From: Ruminiclostridium cellobioparum DSM 1351 = ATCC 15832
GTDB taxonomy: Bacteria > Bacillota > Clostridia > Acetivibrionales > DSM-1351
DNA: 64,000 nucleotides
Assembly: GCF_000621505.1 (NCBI RefSeq)
Contig: NZ_JHYD01000010.1
Span: 124,001-188,000 of the forward strand
Direction of reading: 5' to 3'
The position numbers and the translations under genes were made by a program. Under the pieces are notes generated by a model. The model saw only the letters and a list, made by a program, of their open reading frames with translations, made no database searches and was not told the DNA's origin. Below, one piece after another: positions 52,373 to 62,443 of this stretch (positions are counted from its first letter, which is position 1; each line of letters opens with the position of its first letter).

Positions 52373-53512
52373 TTAAAAATCCACCCATATGTTTCCGTTG
52401 GCCGAGCTTTTAAGGCAGGCCTCAATAAACCTCACTCCGTCAACCCCGTCAACCACCGTAGGATACTCAATCATTTCTTCTGTAAATACACCGTTTCTCT
52501 GGGCGTTCAAACAATCAATATAGTTGGAATAGAAATTGCCCATAGCCTCAAACCAGCCCTCTGTGTGTCCGCTGGGCAGTCTGGTGTATTTGGCTGCAGC
52601 CTGTTTTATGGCCCCATGCCCCCTGTGTATCTCAAGCAGGGAGCCGTCCTGTTTTGCCATGTGGAAAACCTCCGGCTGCTCCTGGAACCAGGATATACTG
52701 CCTTTGCTGCCATAAATCCGTATTCTGAGTCCATTGTCATGTCCTATGGCTATCTGAGAAGCCCAGTAAACTCCGGTTGCACCGTTTTCAAATTCCAGCA
52801 TCACAGTTGAATTATCGTCCAGAGTTCTTCCCGGGACCACTTTATCCATTCTGGCAAGCAATCTCTTTATTTTTAAGCCGGTCATACGGTAGACAGTATT
52901 TTCTATATGTGTACCAATGTCACCCAAAGCATTGGTATTGCCCGATTGGGCCGGGTCGGTCCTCCATTCCCCCTGTTTGTTGCCTTTTATATCTTCAAAC
53001 GCCAGCCAGCCCTGGGGATATTCACCCATAACCGTACGGACCTGGCCTATTTCTCCTGCTGCTATGATTTCTCTGATATTCATTGCAGTTACATGTCCTG
53101 AGTATACATAAGTGACCATAAACAACAGTTTTTTCTCATTTGCAAGCTTCTCCAATTCCAGTGCCTGTTCAAGAGTAACTGTGAGCGGCTTTTCACAAAC
53201 TACCGGGATACCGGCCTTCAAGAAAGCCCTGCACGCTTCATAGTGGGCATAGTTGGTAGTCACTATGACTACAAAATCCATACTGTCTTCCCGGCCGGCT
53301 TCCTTTGCGGCCATTTCCTCATAGTTTTTATAAAGCCGTTCCTTTTCAATTCCCAGGGCCTCACCCATAGCCAAAGTATTTTCAAAGGAGCGGGAAAAAC
53401 AACCTGCAACAATCCTTGCTTTTCCGTCCAAACCAATGGCTTTTCTGTGTGCATCACCAATAAATGCACCCGGTCCCCCGCCTACCATTCCATAATTCAA
53501 AACCTTGCCCAT
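52373..53512 (-). CDS. Gfo/Idh/MocA family NAD(P)-dependent dehydrogenase
   Basis: The protein has 379 residues. N-terminal Rossmann fold with [16 protein letters not shown] and the EKP motif in [10 protein letters not shown]. The C-terminal domain has [16 protein letters not shown], with the family's general-acid His. It likely oxidises a sugar or polyol that the adjacent importer brings in. AGGAG is 7 nt before ATG 53512. Confidence 0.9.
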   Translation of the reverse strand: MGKVLNYGMVGGGPGAFIGDAHRKAIGLDGKARIVAGCFSRSFENTLAMGEALGIEKERLYKNYEEMAAKEAGREDSMDFVVIVTTNYAHYEACRAFLKAGIPVVCEKPLTVTLEQALELEKLANEKKLLFMVTYVYSGHVTAMNIREIIAAGEIGQVRTVMGEYPQGWLAFEDIKGNKQGEWRTDPAQSGNTNALGDIGTHIENTVYRMTGLKIKRLLARMDKVVPGRTLDDNSTVMLEFENGATGVYWASQIAIGHDNGLRIRIYGSKGSISWFQEQPEVFHMAKQDGSLLEIHRGHGAIKQAAAKYTRLPSGHTEGWFEAMGNFYSNYIDCLNAQRNGVFTEEMIEYPTVVDGVDGVRFIEACLKSSANGNIWVDF

Positions 53513-53537
53513 ATACACTCTCCTTTTTCAATTATTT

Positions 53538-54557
53538 TTATTTCTCACGCTTTTGTATCATTTGCAGGCCCACAGCTACCAGCAGGATCAAACCCTTTAC
53601 GGTATCATTCAGCAAAGCGTTCATACCAAGAGCCGTGATAATCTTGTCAATGATGGTAAATGCCATTGTACCGAAAATAATACCGGCGATCTTGCCTTTT
53701 CCGCCTGACATGCTGATCCCGCCTATTACTACCGAGGCTATGGCATAGAGCTCGAAATTCTTCCCTGAAGTGGCCGGATCAAAGGAAGTGTCCTTGGCTA
53801 TTTTCAAAAAGGCTGCAAGACCTACCAGAGCACCGCTTATTGCAAATACCTTTATCCTTGTCCATATGACGTTGACACCGGCCAGTTTGGCTGCCCTCTC
53901 ATTGCTTCCTATTGCGTATATATTCTTTCCGAATTTCATACAGGTTGTCATGTAAATCATTGCGGCAGCCACTATCCAGAATACCACGGCCAGTTGGGGA
54001 ATTGTAAGAATATTTCCGTTACCAAAGCCGAAAAGGCTCTTATAGCTTTCCATTCCGGCTTCTACACGGTATCTGGTCTCTCCCATTTCATTCATCATAT
54101 ACTGGGAAACAGATCTGAAAATAAGCATGGAAGCCAGAGTGACAATAAATGACGGCATTTTGAATCTGCCTACCAGCACACCGTTCAAAGCTCCGCATAA
54201 CAATCCCGCCGCTATGGCAAACAGCAGAGTCACAAAAATACTGCCGGCAGCGTTATATACAATAATGGTCAGACCTCCGATAAAGACAAAGGAGGACCCA
54301 ACCGACAGATCTATATCTCCCGTCATAATGACCAGACCCATTCCCAGAGAGATAGTACCCAGAATGGCACTGTGCAGAAAAATATTGGTAATGCTGGTCC
54401 AGGAGGTTTCACTGCCGTTAATGATTAAAAAGGCAATAAATATCACAAGAAATATAATCACATAATTGTAATTGCTCCACAGACCCTTAAATCTCTTATT
54501 TACAGGCTGTGCAACCACAGCATTCGCTTGCATGGGACTTTCACCTTGATTGGACAT
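53538..54557 (-). CDS. CUT2 sugar ABC transporter permease (RbsC/MglC-like)
   Basis: The protein has 339 residues with eight to ten membrane helices. LSVGSSFVFIGGLTI, GALNGVLVGRFKMPSFIVTLASM and GGISMSGGKGKIAGIIFG are RbsC-type signatures. It forms the homodimeric channel. GGAGG is 6 nt before the ATG; its start overlaps the ATPase end by 17 bp. Confidence 0.92.
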   Translation of the reverse strand: MSNQGESPMQANAVVAQPVNKRFKGLWSNYNYVIIFLVIFIAFLIINGSETSWTSITNIFLHSAILGTISLGMGLVIMTGDIDLSVGSSFVFIGGLTIIVYNAAGSIFVTLLFAIAAGLLCGALNGVLVGRFKMPSFIVTLASMLIFRSVSQYMMNEMGETRYRVEAGMESYKSLFGFGNGNILTIPQLAVVFWIVAAAMIYMTTCMKFGKNIYAIGSNERAAKLAGVNVIWTRIKVFAISGALVGLAAFLKIAKDTSFDPATSGKNFELYAIASVVIGGISMSGGKGKIAGIIFGTMAFTIIDKIITALGMNALLNDTVKGLILLVAVGLQMIQKREK

Positions 54558-56067
54558 TTTCCACCTCCGTATTTATTCCAGCTGCATTTATAGCATTTGT
54601 AGCATGAAGCATGACCGTTTCTTCATTGATTTCCTGACGCTTCAGTGCTACAGATATCCTTCCATGATAAAAAACAACACACCTGTCTGCAATTTTTTGG
54701 ATTTCCGGAATCTCAAGAGTATTGATGATTATTGTCTTTCCGGCCTTGGATAAGTTCAGAATAAGCCGGTATATCTCACTTTTTGCACCTACATCTATTC
54801 CCTGGGTGGGATTGTCAAAAAGTATTATATCAGCCCGGGTGTTCAGCCATCTGGCAAGAATCACCTTTTGCTGGTTTCCGCCGGAAAGGCTGGTTATAGG
54901 GTCATTATGACTATTGGCCTTGATATTTAATGTATCTTTTAAATCAGAATACTTTTTAATTTCTTTGTTTTTAAATATATGCTGCTGCCGGTTGTTGATG
55001 GTATGTTCGGATATATATGTGTTCTCGAGGATTGTCATGTCCTGGAGTATGGAGTTTTCTTTCCTGTTGGCAGCAACCATGGCCACTTTGTTCTTCATGG
55101 CGTTTTGTATGCTGTTGTTTTTTATTTCTTTTCCATGGACAAACAGCTGTCCACCCTGCGGCTCCAATACACCAAAAACCGTCTGGAGCACTTCCGAACT
55201 GCCAGCCCCCTGTAAGCCCGTAAACCCAACGATCTCACCGCTTCTTATGGAGAAATCCACATCATAAAAACCCTTCCCGGAAAAACTTTTCAATTCCAGA
55301 ATGGTATCTCCCAGTTTGCGTTCCTCGTACATTTCCTGATTTGAATAACTTTCGCCAACCATATATCTGGTTATTGCTTCGGGTGAAATCTCCCGGATGT
55401 TCCCGCTTTTAATAAATTTACCGTTTCTTAGTACTGTATATTTATCTGAAATTTTAAAAATTTCAGGCATTTTATGTGATATAAATATGAACGATTTTCC
55501 AATAGCCTTTAACCGTCCTACAATTTCAAACAGATTTTTTATTTCGGCATTATTCAGTGCAGTTGTAGGTTCATCCAGGATAAACAGTTCGGCATCCCGG
55601 TGCAGTGTCTTGGCAATTTCCAGCAGCTGTTTCTTTCCCGTGTCAAGATTATCTGCAAGTTCCAGCGGGTCAATATCCACCCCCAGGTCATGCATCAGCT
55701 TGAAGGTTTCCGAAATCATTTCTTTTTTCTTCAGCTTTCCAAAACTATTCACCGGCTCTTTCCCCAGAAACAGGTTTTCATAAACCCTTAAATTATTGAA
55801 TATGTTCAGTTCCTGATGCACGAAGGCAATACCGGCGCTTTCGGCTCCCTTTATGCTGTTGTGTACAAGTTCCTTACCGTTGAATATGATATTCCCGCTG
55901 TCACTGGCATGTACTCCGGCCAGAATATTCATCAGCGTTGATTTGCCGGCCCCATTTTCTCCGATCAGAGCATGGACCTCTCCCCTGCCGACCTCCAGTG
56001 TCACATTGTCCAAAACGGTAACACCGAAAAAGGACTTTGAAATATTGGTCATTTTCAGTAATTCCAT
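54541..56067 (-). CDS. CUT2 sugar ABC transporter ATPase (RbsA/MglA-like, two domains)
   Basis: The protein has 508 residues with two ABC domains. The first has Walker A GENGAGKST and a Walker B LFILDEPTTALNN but a degenerate signature (DNLDTGKKQLLEIAK); the second has SLSGGNQQKV and a poor Walker A (GLQGAGSSE). This asymmetry is typical of the RbsA/MglA family. GGAGG is 4 nt before ATG 56067. Confidence 0.92.
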   Translation of the reverse strand: MELLKMTNISKSFFGVTVLDNVTLEVGRGEVHALIGENGAGKSTLMNILAGVHASDSGNIIFNGKELVHNSIKGAESAGIAFVHQELNIFNNLRVYENLFLGKEPVNSFGKLKKKEMISETFKLMHDLGVDIDPLELADNLDTGKKQLLEIAKTLHRDAELFILDEPTTALNNAEIKNLFEIVGRLKAIGKSFIFISHKMPEIFKISDKYTVLRNGKFIKSGNIREISPEAITRYMVGESYSNQEMYEERKLGDTILELKSFSGKGFYDVDFSIRSGEIVGFTGLQGAGSSEVLQTVFGVLEPQGGQLFVHGKEIKNNSIQNAMKNKVAMVAANRKENSILQDMTILENTYISEHTINNRQQHIFKNKEIKKYSDLKDTLNIKANSHNDPITSLSGGNQQKVILARWLNTRADIILFDNPTQGIDVGAKSEIYRLILNLSKAGKTIIINTLEIPEIQKIADRCVVFYHGRISVALKRQEINEETVMLHATNAINAAGINTEVENVQSR

Positions 56068-56097
56068 AGAACCTCCTTCCTCAATAATTGCCACAAA

Positions 56098-56158
56098 GTA
56101 CATGCCTGAAATTTGCAGGACTCATAATAAGTTTTTACCCGAAATTTCAGGCCTGTAC
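56098..56158 (-). other. Long hairpin between binding-protein and ATPase genes
   Basis: 17-nt arms 56098-56114 and 56142-56158 are complementary at 16 positions. No U-run follows, so it resembles an mRNA-stabilising structure that keeps the binding-protein transcript abundant. Confidence 0.6.
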
Positions 56159-56196
56159 CCTGATGAAGTTTTTATTGAAGTATAAACCTTCCAGAA

Positions 56197-57273
56197 TTAT
56201 TTTTCATCATAGGTTCCAAATGCTTTGTAATCGCCAACATTTGAGGAATCAACAACGTGTACCGGTATGATGTAATTTGGATCTATATTTTTTCCGCCGT
56301 TCAGTGAGTCCACAAGCACCTGGACAGCTTCCTGGATCATTGCAGGATCATATGTTACAGAAAAGATATCGAATGTCGCCGGGCGGGTTATTGTCTTGTG
56401 TTTGTCCTTGAGTACCGCGTACATTTCAGCAAGTCCTGATGAAGCCGAAAGTCCCTTGAGTTGTTTCATAAACTCGGCCTTCTTTCCCGCATCCAGGGCA
56501 GAACCGTTTATTGATTCCAATACACCCATGGCTATTTCATCATCATGTGTGTATATCCATATTTTTTTGGAAGTGTCACATTGTGAGCTTCCGAACCAGG
56601 ATTCAAACAGTTCTTTTCCGGTGTCGCGGCTCCAGCCTGTGGCTGCTGATTTTACAACTACCTTGTTTATTTCATCCTCAGTCCAGCCCTGTTCGGTCAG
56701 ATATTTTCTGAAACCCTTTGAACGGAGCTCGGGAACGGATGAATTATCTCCAATCATTTCATACACATAATCGTCTTTGCCAAGACCGTCTTTTATAAAT
56801 CGCTTTGCAGTCTCATATCCGATGCCCTCATTATCTCCCTTTACATTTGCCACCACCTGGGGGTCGATAATGCCGCTTGAAATAACACGGTCAAACTGTA
56901 CAAAGGGAACTTTTGCGGTAGCGATTTTTTCAAGGGTGGATTGAAGTCCGTTATCATATGGCAGTATTACAATACCTGCAAGCTTGCCGGTATTGGTCAA
57001 AAGATCGTCAACCTGCTGGATCTGATCTTCAACATCTTTTGCAGAATAAACTTTTACCGAAAACTTTTCTTTAACAGCCTGATCTTCATTTAATTTATTT
57101 ACCTTCTCCTGGGCGTATGTAAGTACCGCTCCTGTCCAACCGTGGTCGGCACTCGGCACCATAACAGCTATTTCCTTTACCGATGACTTCTGGGAGCATC
57201 CGGTAAAACCCAGTATGGAGGCAGCGGTTAAAGCTGCTGTCAATAACGTTGCAATTAGACGTCCTTTTTTCAT
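56197..57273 (-). CDS. Sugar-binding lipoprotein of the CUT2 importer
   Basis: The protein has 358 residues. The lipobox GFTGC ends at Cys26, then a type-I periplasmic-binding fold (Peripla_BP_4; AVMVPSADHGWTGAVLTYAQ, GIVILPYDNG, VKGDNEGIGYETAKRF, YTHDDEIAMGVLES). It is a galactose/arabinose-type binder by family, sugar unknown. It shares many motifs with the sensing protein at 62444-63445. GGAG precedes the ATG. Confidence 0.9.
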   Translation of the reverse strand: MKKGRLIATLLTAALTAASILGFTGCSQKSSVKEIAVMVPSADHGWTGAVLTYAQEKVNKLNEDQAVKEKFSVKVYSAKDVEDQIQQVDDLLTNTGKLAGIVILPYDNGLQSTLEKIATAKVPFVQFDRVISSGIIDPQVVANVKGDNEGIGYETAKRFIKDGLGKDDYVYEMIGDNSSVPELRSKGFRKYLTEQGWTEDEINKVVVKSAATGWSRDTGKELFESWFGSSQCDTSKKIWIYTHDDEIAMGVLESINGSALDAGKKAEFMKQLKGLSASSGLAEMYAVLKDKHKTITRPATFDIFSVTYDPAMIQEAVQVLVDSLNGGKNIDPNYIIPVHVVDSSNVGDYKAFGTYDEK

Positions 57274-57406
57274 ACTCTTTCTCTCCTTTAGAACATTTTT
57301 TCAGTTTCCTGATAGCTCAAGTATAGCATCGCCGCTTTGTCCGAAAGGTATGTTATCATTACAATACACGTCTTTACGCAACCTCTTTTAAATCATCCCG
57401 GTATTG

Positions 57407-58969
57407 TCAGCTGCCTTTGGTATCTTTTGTTTTCTTAAAGGTGTCAATCTGCTTCTGCATTTCCGAAATAACCTTCTGTGAACCTGCCTGTCTCATTTTA
57501 TCGACAAATTCACCGTACACCTGCTGCCAGTCCTCCGAGGTGCCAAGTCTCAGGGTATTGAGATATTGTTCCACCACCAGGTCAATCTTGGACATTTCAA
57601 GCACCATCATCCTTGTATCAAGTTCAAACCCTGTCAACGGTGAAACTATGGCATTTTTATTATATTGCTCCAGCTGTTCAAATTCACCGGGGGTTTTTTC
57701 GTAATTTAAAAAAACATTTCCCAGGGTGTATTGGGACAGCTCATAAAGCGGCTTCCCCGATGCACCGGTTATCCTGTCCACCTGTCCGCTCCCCTTACTT
57801 ATGAAGTGCCTGCCTTCGAAACCATTGACCAGCAGTTTGTAGGGCGCTTCACCCTTTCCGGTATTCAGCAGGTTTACTATTTCAAGAGCACGCCGGGGAT
57901 TTTTTGTGGTTCTCGGAAGAGCAACCGCATTCCTGCTGCATTCAAATGAAATATATTTATAATTCTGAAGGGGTTCGTATACCGCTTCGTATTCGGTGGC
58001 AATCCTGTCGGCCACCACCCCGTGTTCCCCGTATTCATCCAGAAAAAGCACACTGCCGTTCCTCTTCCCGTCATAACTTTTGGGATTCAGCACCTCTTCA
58101 ATGTTTTCACGTATATATCCCTTCTCATACCAGTCATGAATGGTTTTAAAGAAAAGCCTGTACGAATCCAGCTCATATTTATTGTATACTTTCAAATCAT
58201 TGTCAAAAATTTTGATTACGAAGGGGGAATTGGGTCCGTATATACCCTCCAGGCCCTTGTCCGCAATCTTTGATATGGTTTCGCTGGAAATGCCGGTACC
58301 CAGGTTTTTTTCAGCTTTCAGGCTGGACAAATATTTTTCCAGGACCTCGTAGCACTCCTCATTTGTATAGTAATCGGCCCGGTTTACGGCACCGATTTCT
58401 TGGATGTTTCCATAGGTATTCATATGCTTTTTACTGGATACCACTGCATAATCTTTCCTGTATAACATTCCCATCAGCGGAATGCTGTAAATCTTGCCTT
58501 CACGTTTTTGCACCCGCCATATGTTTTCAGGTATTTCGGCCAGAAGCTCCTGTCCATATGTGCTCAATAAATAGTCCAGAGCCATGAAGGAACCTTTTTT
58601 TACCTCTTCGGTGTAATTGAATATGTCATTTCCTATCCAGGCTAAATCCAAATGCTCGTTGGTGGCCATTTTCATATCCCACTTTTCCTTGTAAATATCG
58701 TATGGGACAATATCAAATTCAACGGTTGTATCAGGATAATACTCCTGCAGTTTTTTATTGAACTCGGAAAATACGCTTTCGGAATTTTTTGATTTCTCAC
58801 CATAGATCATCCATTTCAGCACAATCTTTTCATTCGGGGTATATTCATTATTTGTCTGTACACTACTTGTCTTTTGTGTACAGGAGATATTTGTCATGAA
58901 CGTTATTATGACAAATAAAAATACCAGAAGTTTTATATACAATACTTTATGTTTCATTTTACAGACCAT
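57407..58969 (-). CDS. Family-1 extracellular solute-binding lipoprotein (orphan)
   Basis: The protein has 520 residues. The lipobox ends at Cys30 (TNISC), followed by the family-1 binding fold (LKWMIYGEKSKNSESVFSEFNKKLQEYYPDTTVEFD, MDLAWIGND-type pocket) and a C-terminal part similar to LplA-like proteins. No CUT1 permease genes are nearby. GGAGG (5 nt before ATG 58969) is the end of a dispersed repeat copy. It follows the kinase gene by 49 bp and may be a sensor cofactor. Confidence 0.85.
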   Translation of the reverse strand: MVCKMKHKVLYIKLLVFLFVIITFMTNISCTQKTSSVQTNNEYTPNEKIVLKWMIYGEKSKNSESVFSEFNKKLQEYYPDTTVEFDIVPYDIYKEKWDMKMATNEHLDLAWIGNDIFNYTEEVKKGSFMALDYLLSTYGQELLAEIPENIWRVQKREGKIYSIPLMGMLYRKDYAVVSSKKHMNTYGNIQEIGAVNRADYYTNEECYEVLEKYLSSLKAEKNLGTGISSETISKIADKGLEGIYGPNSPFVIKIFDNDLKVYNKYELDSYRLFFKTIHDWYEKGYIRENIEEVLNPKSYDGKRNGSVLFLDEYGEHGVVADRIATEYEAVYEPLQNYKYISFECSRNAVALPRTTKNPRRALEIVNLLNTGKGEAPYKLLVNGFEGRHFISKGSGQVDRITGASGKPLYELSQYTLGNVFLNYEKTPGEFEQLEQYNKNAIVSPLTGFELDTRMMVLEMSKIDLVVEQYLNTLRLGTSEDWQQVYGEFVDKMRQAGSQKVISEMQKQIDTFKKTKDTKGS

Positions 58970-58970
58970 G

Positions 58971-59018
58971 TTAACCTCCATGAGCCGCATTGCGGCCACA
59001 AAACTGCAATGAAATTTA
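58971..59018 (-). repeat. RBS-carrying dispersed repeat, truncated copy 3
   Basis: On the minus strand AAATTTCATT, TTTTGTGGCCGCAATGCGG, CTCATGGAGGTTAA: the 3' half of the element at 36720-36809, here between the kinase stop and the start codon of the solute-binding gene. The 5' end is missing or eroded into the kinase gene (GATAACCTGTGA). Confidence 0.72.
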
Positions 59019-60854
59019 TCACAGGTTATCCGTTGTTTTGGGCAGAGGCAGGATCAGGGTTACCGTTGTACCGAGGTTTTCTTCACTCTCTATTTCAAGT
59101 CCTGCTTCGTCTCCCATAAGCAATTTGATCCTTTGATTGACATTGCGTATCCCGATATGGTCTTCCTGGAGAATATATTTTTCACTCATATCCCTGTTGA
59201 GCCGTTCAACTTCTTCCCTGCTCATACCAATGCCGTTGTCTTTTACACGTATGACTATTTTGTCTTCAAGCTTGTCAACGCTGATGGTTATAACTCCGAG
59301 TTTTCTCAGAGGCTTGATTCCATGATAAACCGCATTTTCAATAATGGGCTGCAGGCTTACCTTGACGATGTGGTAGCCGGCCGCTTTCTCATCCACTTCC
59401 CACAGGACCTGAAGCTTGTCCTCATACCGCAGCTGAAGTATTTTTATATATAGTTTTGTATTTTTGATTTCCTCCTCTATAGTGACCAGCTGCTGATCGC
59501 TTTCAAGACTGATTCTGAGCATTTCGGACAGATTTAGTATTATCTGTGATACCTCGTTATCCCCCCTGCAGATTTCCATTGCCCTCCACCGAATATTTTC
59601 CAGGGTATTATAAAGGAAATGAGGGCTGATCTGTGCCTGCAGTGCAGTCAGCTGGGCCTTGTTGATGATGTTTGTGTAGGTTTTCATCTCTGCCTGCATC
59701 TGCTTGTTGGAATACAGGTTTCTTACTATATTGAGTGCTATTTCATGGGTTTCATCCTTTCTGAGTCCTATATCCACCGAATAGCTCTCTTCGTATATAT
59801 CCGGGTGCTTCAACAAATTCAGAATATTTTTTACCGGAGTATAACAATACAGTGCAATGATGAACGATGCCACTATAGAAATTAAAATACAGGCCAGAAA
59901 CAGCTTAAAATAGAAGCCCCTGGTGCTTTTGTTGTATTCGTCATAGGCATTTAACGGCACTGTGGATATATATTTCCAATTGAATTCGTTGGAGGATGCC
60001 ACCGTCACCAGTAATTCCTGATCCCCGTCATGAATTATCTGATAACCGTCAATATCCTGAAATTTAATGTCCCTGTAATAATCCACCTTGTCGATTTTCT
60101 TCATTATATGCTTCTCATTGGAACTGAACAGTATATTATTCCGGTTGTCGACAATGGTTAATGTTTCCCTTGAATCCTTTATATTCGATACTATCAGCTC
60201 TTTCATCTTGCTGATATCAATGTTTACAATTATTCCGCCCAGAAACTGCATCTGAGTCAGGCGTAGAGGCTGTATATAAGAAATAAGGTACGGATAGGAG
60301 TTGCGTTTTACCCTGCTTATCATTCTGGCAGGCTCATATTCGCGCTCGGTCAGGTTGTCCAGCCAGGTAATGTCATCAAACTCGCTGAGTTTGCCTCCTC
60401 CTTCATTGGATACGATGTATCTGCTCTTGTTGGAATATACATATATTGTATCGATATAATTGAATACTCCCGAGTACATTTCGATCTTGGCTTTCACCTT
60501 TGCAGTCTGATCCCTGCCAAACAGCTCCTTTGTGTCGGGCAGCAGAAACTTTTTTATATCATCATCCAGGGACAGCTGTCCCGAGATCTGAACGGCCTCT
60601 TCCATGACCACATCCACACGGTCCCTTGTTTTTCCGAGGGAATTGACACTCATGCTGCCAACCTCCCTGGTGATGATACCGTTCATTTTATTGGATACTG
60701 CCAGCATGATCACAGTAAATGTAAAAACCAGCAGGACCAGTATAATCGCAAAGCTTTTTACAAAAATGCTGTTGAAACGGTAGTCCTGTATGTACTTTAA
60801 AATCATGTTTTTAGGATTGCCGGACAGTTTGTTGTTCTGCTTATCTTTCATCAT
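59019..60854 (-). CDS. YesM-type sensor histidine kinase
   Basis: The protein has 611 residues. Membrane helices at about 30-52 and 300-322 flank a dCache-like sensor. His_kinase domain with QISPHFLYNTLENIRW and a HATPase_c end (VKDNGIGMSREEVERLNRD). These kinases act on AraC-type regulators to control sugar uptake. CAGGAG is 5-8 nt before the two adjacent ATGs; it overlaps the regulator gene by 14 bp. Confidence 0.93.
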   Translation of the reverse strand: MMKDKQNNKLSGNPKNMILKYIQDYRFNSIFVKSFAIILVLLVFTFTVIMLAVSNKMNGIITREVGSMSVNSLGKTRDRVDVVMEEAVQISGQLSLDDDIKKFLLPDTKELFGRDQTAKVKAKIEMYSGVFNYIDTIYVYSNKSRYIVSNEGGGKLSEFDDITWLDNLTEREYEPARMISRVKRNSYPYLISYIQPLRLTQMQFLGGIIVNIDISKMKELIVSNIKDSRETLTIVDNRNNILFSSNEKHIMKKIDKVDYYRDIKFQDIDGYQIIHDGDQELLVTVASSNEFNWKYISTVPLNAYDEYNKSTRGFYFKLFLACILISIVASFIIALYCYTPVKNILNLLKHPDIYEESYSVDIGLRKDETHEIALNIVRNLYSNKQMQAEMKTYTNIINKAQLTALQAQISPHFLYNTLENIRWRAMEICRGDNEVSQIILNLSEMLRISLESDQQLVTIEEEIKNTKLYIKILQLRYEDKLQVLWEVDEKAAGYHIVKVSLQPIIENAVYHGIKPLRKLGVITISVDKLEDKIVIRVKDNGIGMSREEVERLNRDMSEKYILQEDHIGIRNVNQRIKLLMGDEAGLEIESEENLGTTVTLILPLPKTTDNL

Positions 60855-62430
60855 TCAAACTCCTGCCTCTGAAGTATTCTGCAGGCGAACAGCCGGCGTA
60901 CTGCTTAAAAATGCGGAAAAAGTATTTTTCACTTCTGTAGCCGATCATCTGACTCACTTCATACACCTTGAACCTCCCAAGCGAAAGCAGCTCCTTCGCC
61001 TTTTCCATTCTCTGTTCTATGAGATAATCGGTAAAGGTGGTTCCGGTATACTGCTTAAAAAGTCTGCTGAAGTATGTCTGGTTGAGGAAGAATCTGTCGG
61101 CAATGCCCTCCAGCGATAAATCCTCTCCTATATGTTTTTTTATATATAGCAGCGATTGTTCCACAACACTTCTGGAACCGGCATTCTGTTTGCTCCTTAC
61201 TATATCAATGGTGGCTCTGAGCATGTTTTGGCACTTTATTTTAAGTTCTCTTAGGTTTTCTGCTTCCATGATCTGCTGGTAACTGACGGTTTTATTCATA
61301 TCCTTCCAGAAATCAATTCCCATCTTGACAAATTTGCCTGAAAGCATGGAGAACATATCAATGGATATCTGTTTCACCTGATCTATGGGAAGATTTCGAA
61401 ATTCCAGGAAGATATTATCAATCATATTGTCCAGTTCTTCAAAATCACCGTCGTTTATGATGCCCATAAGCAATTTATACTTTTGTATCAATTGTTCATA
61501 ATCTTCCGACAGTAATCCGTTATCCGGACTTTGTTCCAATTCCGCCCGGGAGGATAGCCTGCAATTGTATTCCGACATTTCCACGAGGTTTTTGAATATT
61601 TTTTCAATCTTAATATCAAATTTCAACTTCAACAGAGAGTATGCCGACTGGCATTTTTCGTCAATCTGGAGTTTCAGCCTTTTACCGAACATATCGGCCG
61701 TCTCGTTCCGGCAGGTAGTGACAATAATTTTAAGAATATCTGCCGAAAGGAAGGTTGGATAGCATTGAATTTCATCGCTTATGCCCCCGAATATATTATT
61801 GATCAGATTATGATAATTTTCACTCCGGTTATATGGCAGAAGCTCTTCATCCTCACCGGCCGGTTTAATATCCAGAATACCGCATGGCAGCTCCACATCC
61901 ATATCCAGTTTAAGCAGATTCTTTCGTTTTATAAGTTTTTCTTTTGCCCGCGGTCCCCCCACCAGCAAACTTATCCAGAACTGTTCCCTGAGTTCGGGAA
62001 GCAGCTCTTCGAAATTCCTTTGCTCTGTTATCAGCCTGTGCCCGTTCTCTTTTTTCTTATCCAGGTCTTTCCTTATTTTTGTAAATACCTCTGCTACCTC
62101 TTCCATTTTTATGGGTTTTAACAAATAGTGCTCCACACCGTACTCCACAGCCTTACGGGCATATTCGAATTCTTTATACCCGCTTATGATCACGGCCTTG
62201 GGAGGCAGCTGCCTGTCATGTATGTATTTTGCAAGCTCCAGCCCGGATACCTGGGCCATTTCTATATCTGTTAAAACAACATCCACATCATGGCTTTCAA
62301 TATATTCTATGGTTTCCTTCCCGTCCTCAAAGGAAGCGGTAACCTCAAAGCCGAGGCCTCCCCAATCAATATAATTGCATATACCCTTCCTGATGGCTTT
62401 TTCATCGTCGACAACAATTAATTTATACAT
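60841..62430 (-). CDS. YesN-type response regulator with AraC output
   Basis: The protein has 529 residues. The receiver (1-120) has VVDDE, phospho-acceptor Asp55 in LTDIEMAQVSG and a KPIK lysine. A long middle region (about 130-410) of unknown fold is followed by an AraC HTH (about 425-525; EDLSLEGIADRFFLNQTYFSRLFKQYTG, RKYF-like second helix pair). It should activate the sugar genes around it. ATG 62430 has AAGGA at about 10 nt. Confidence 0.92.
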   Translation of the reverse strand: MYKLIVVDDEKAIRKGICNYIDWGGLGFEVTASFEDGKETIEYIESHDVDVVLTDIEMAQVSGLELAKYIHDRQLPPKAVIISGYKEFEYARKAVEYGVEHYLLKPIKMEEVAEVFTKIRKDLDKKKENGHRLITEQRNFEELLPELREQFWISLLVGGPRAKEKLIKRKNLLKLDMDVELPCGILDIKPAGEDEELLPYNRSENYHNLINNIFGGISDEIQCYPTFLSADILKIIVTTCRNETADMFGKRLKLQIDEKCQSAYSLLKLKFDIKIEKIFKNLVEMSEYNCRLSSRAELEQSPDNGLLSEDYEQLIQKYKLLMGIINDGDFEELDNMIDNIFLEFRNLPIDQVKQISIDMFSMLSGKFVKMGIDFWKDMNKTVSYQQIMEAENLRELKIKCQNMLRATIDIVRSKQNAGSRSVVEQSLLYIKKHIGEDLSLEGIADRFFLNQTYFSRLFKQYTGTTFTDYLIEQRMEKAKELLSLGRFKVYEVSQMIGYRSEKYFFRIFKQYAGCSPAEYFRGRSLNDER

Positions 62431-62443
62431 TATTTCATCATCC

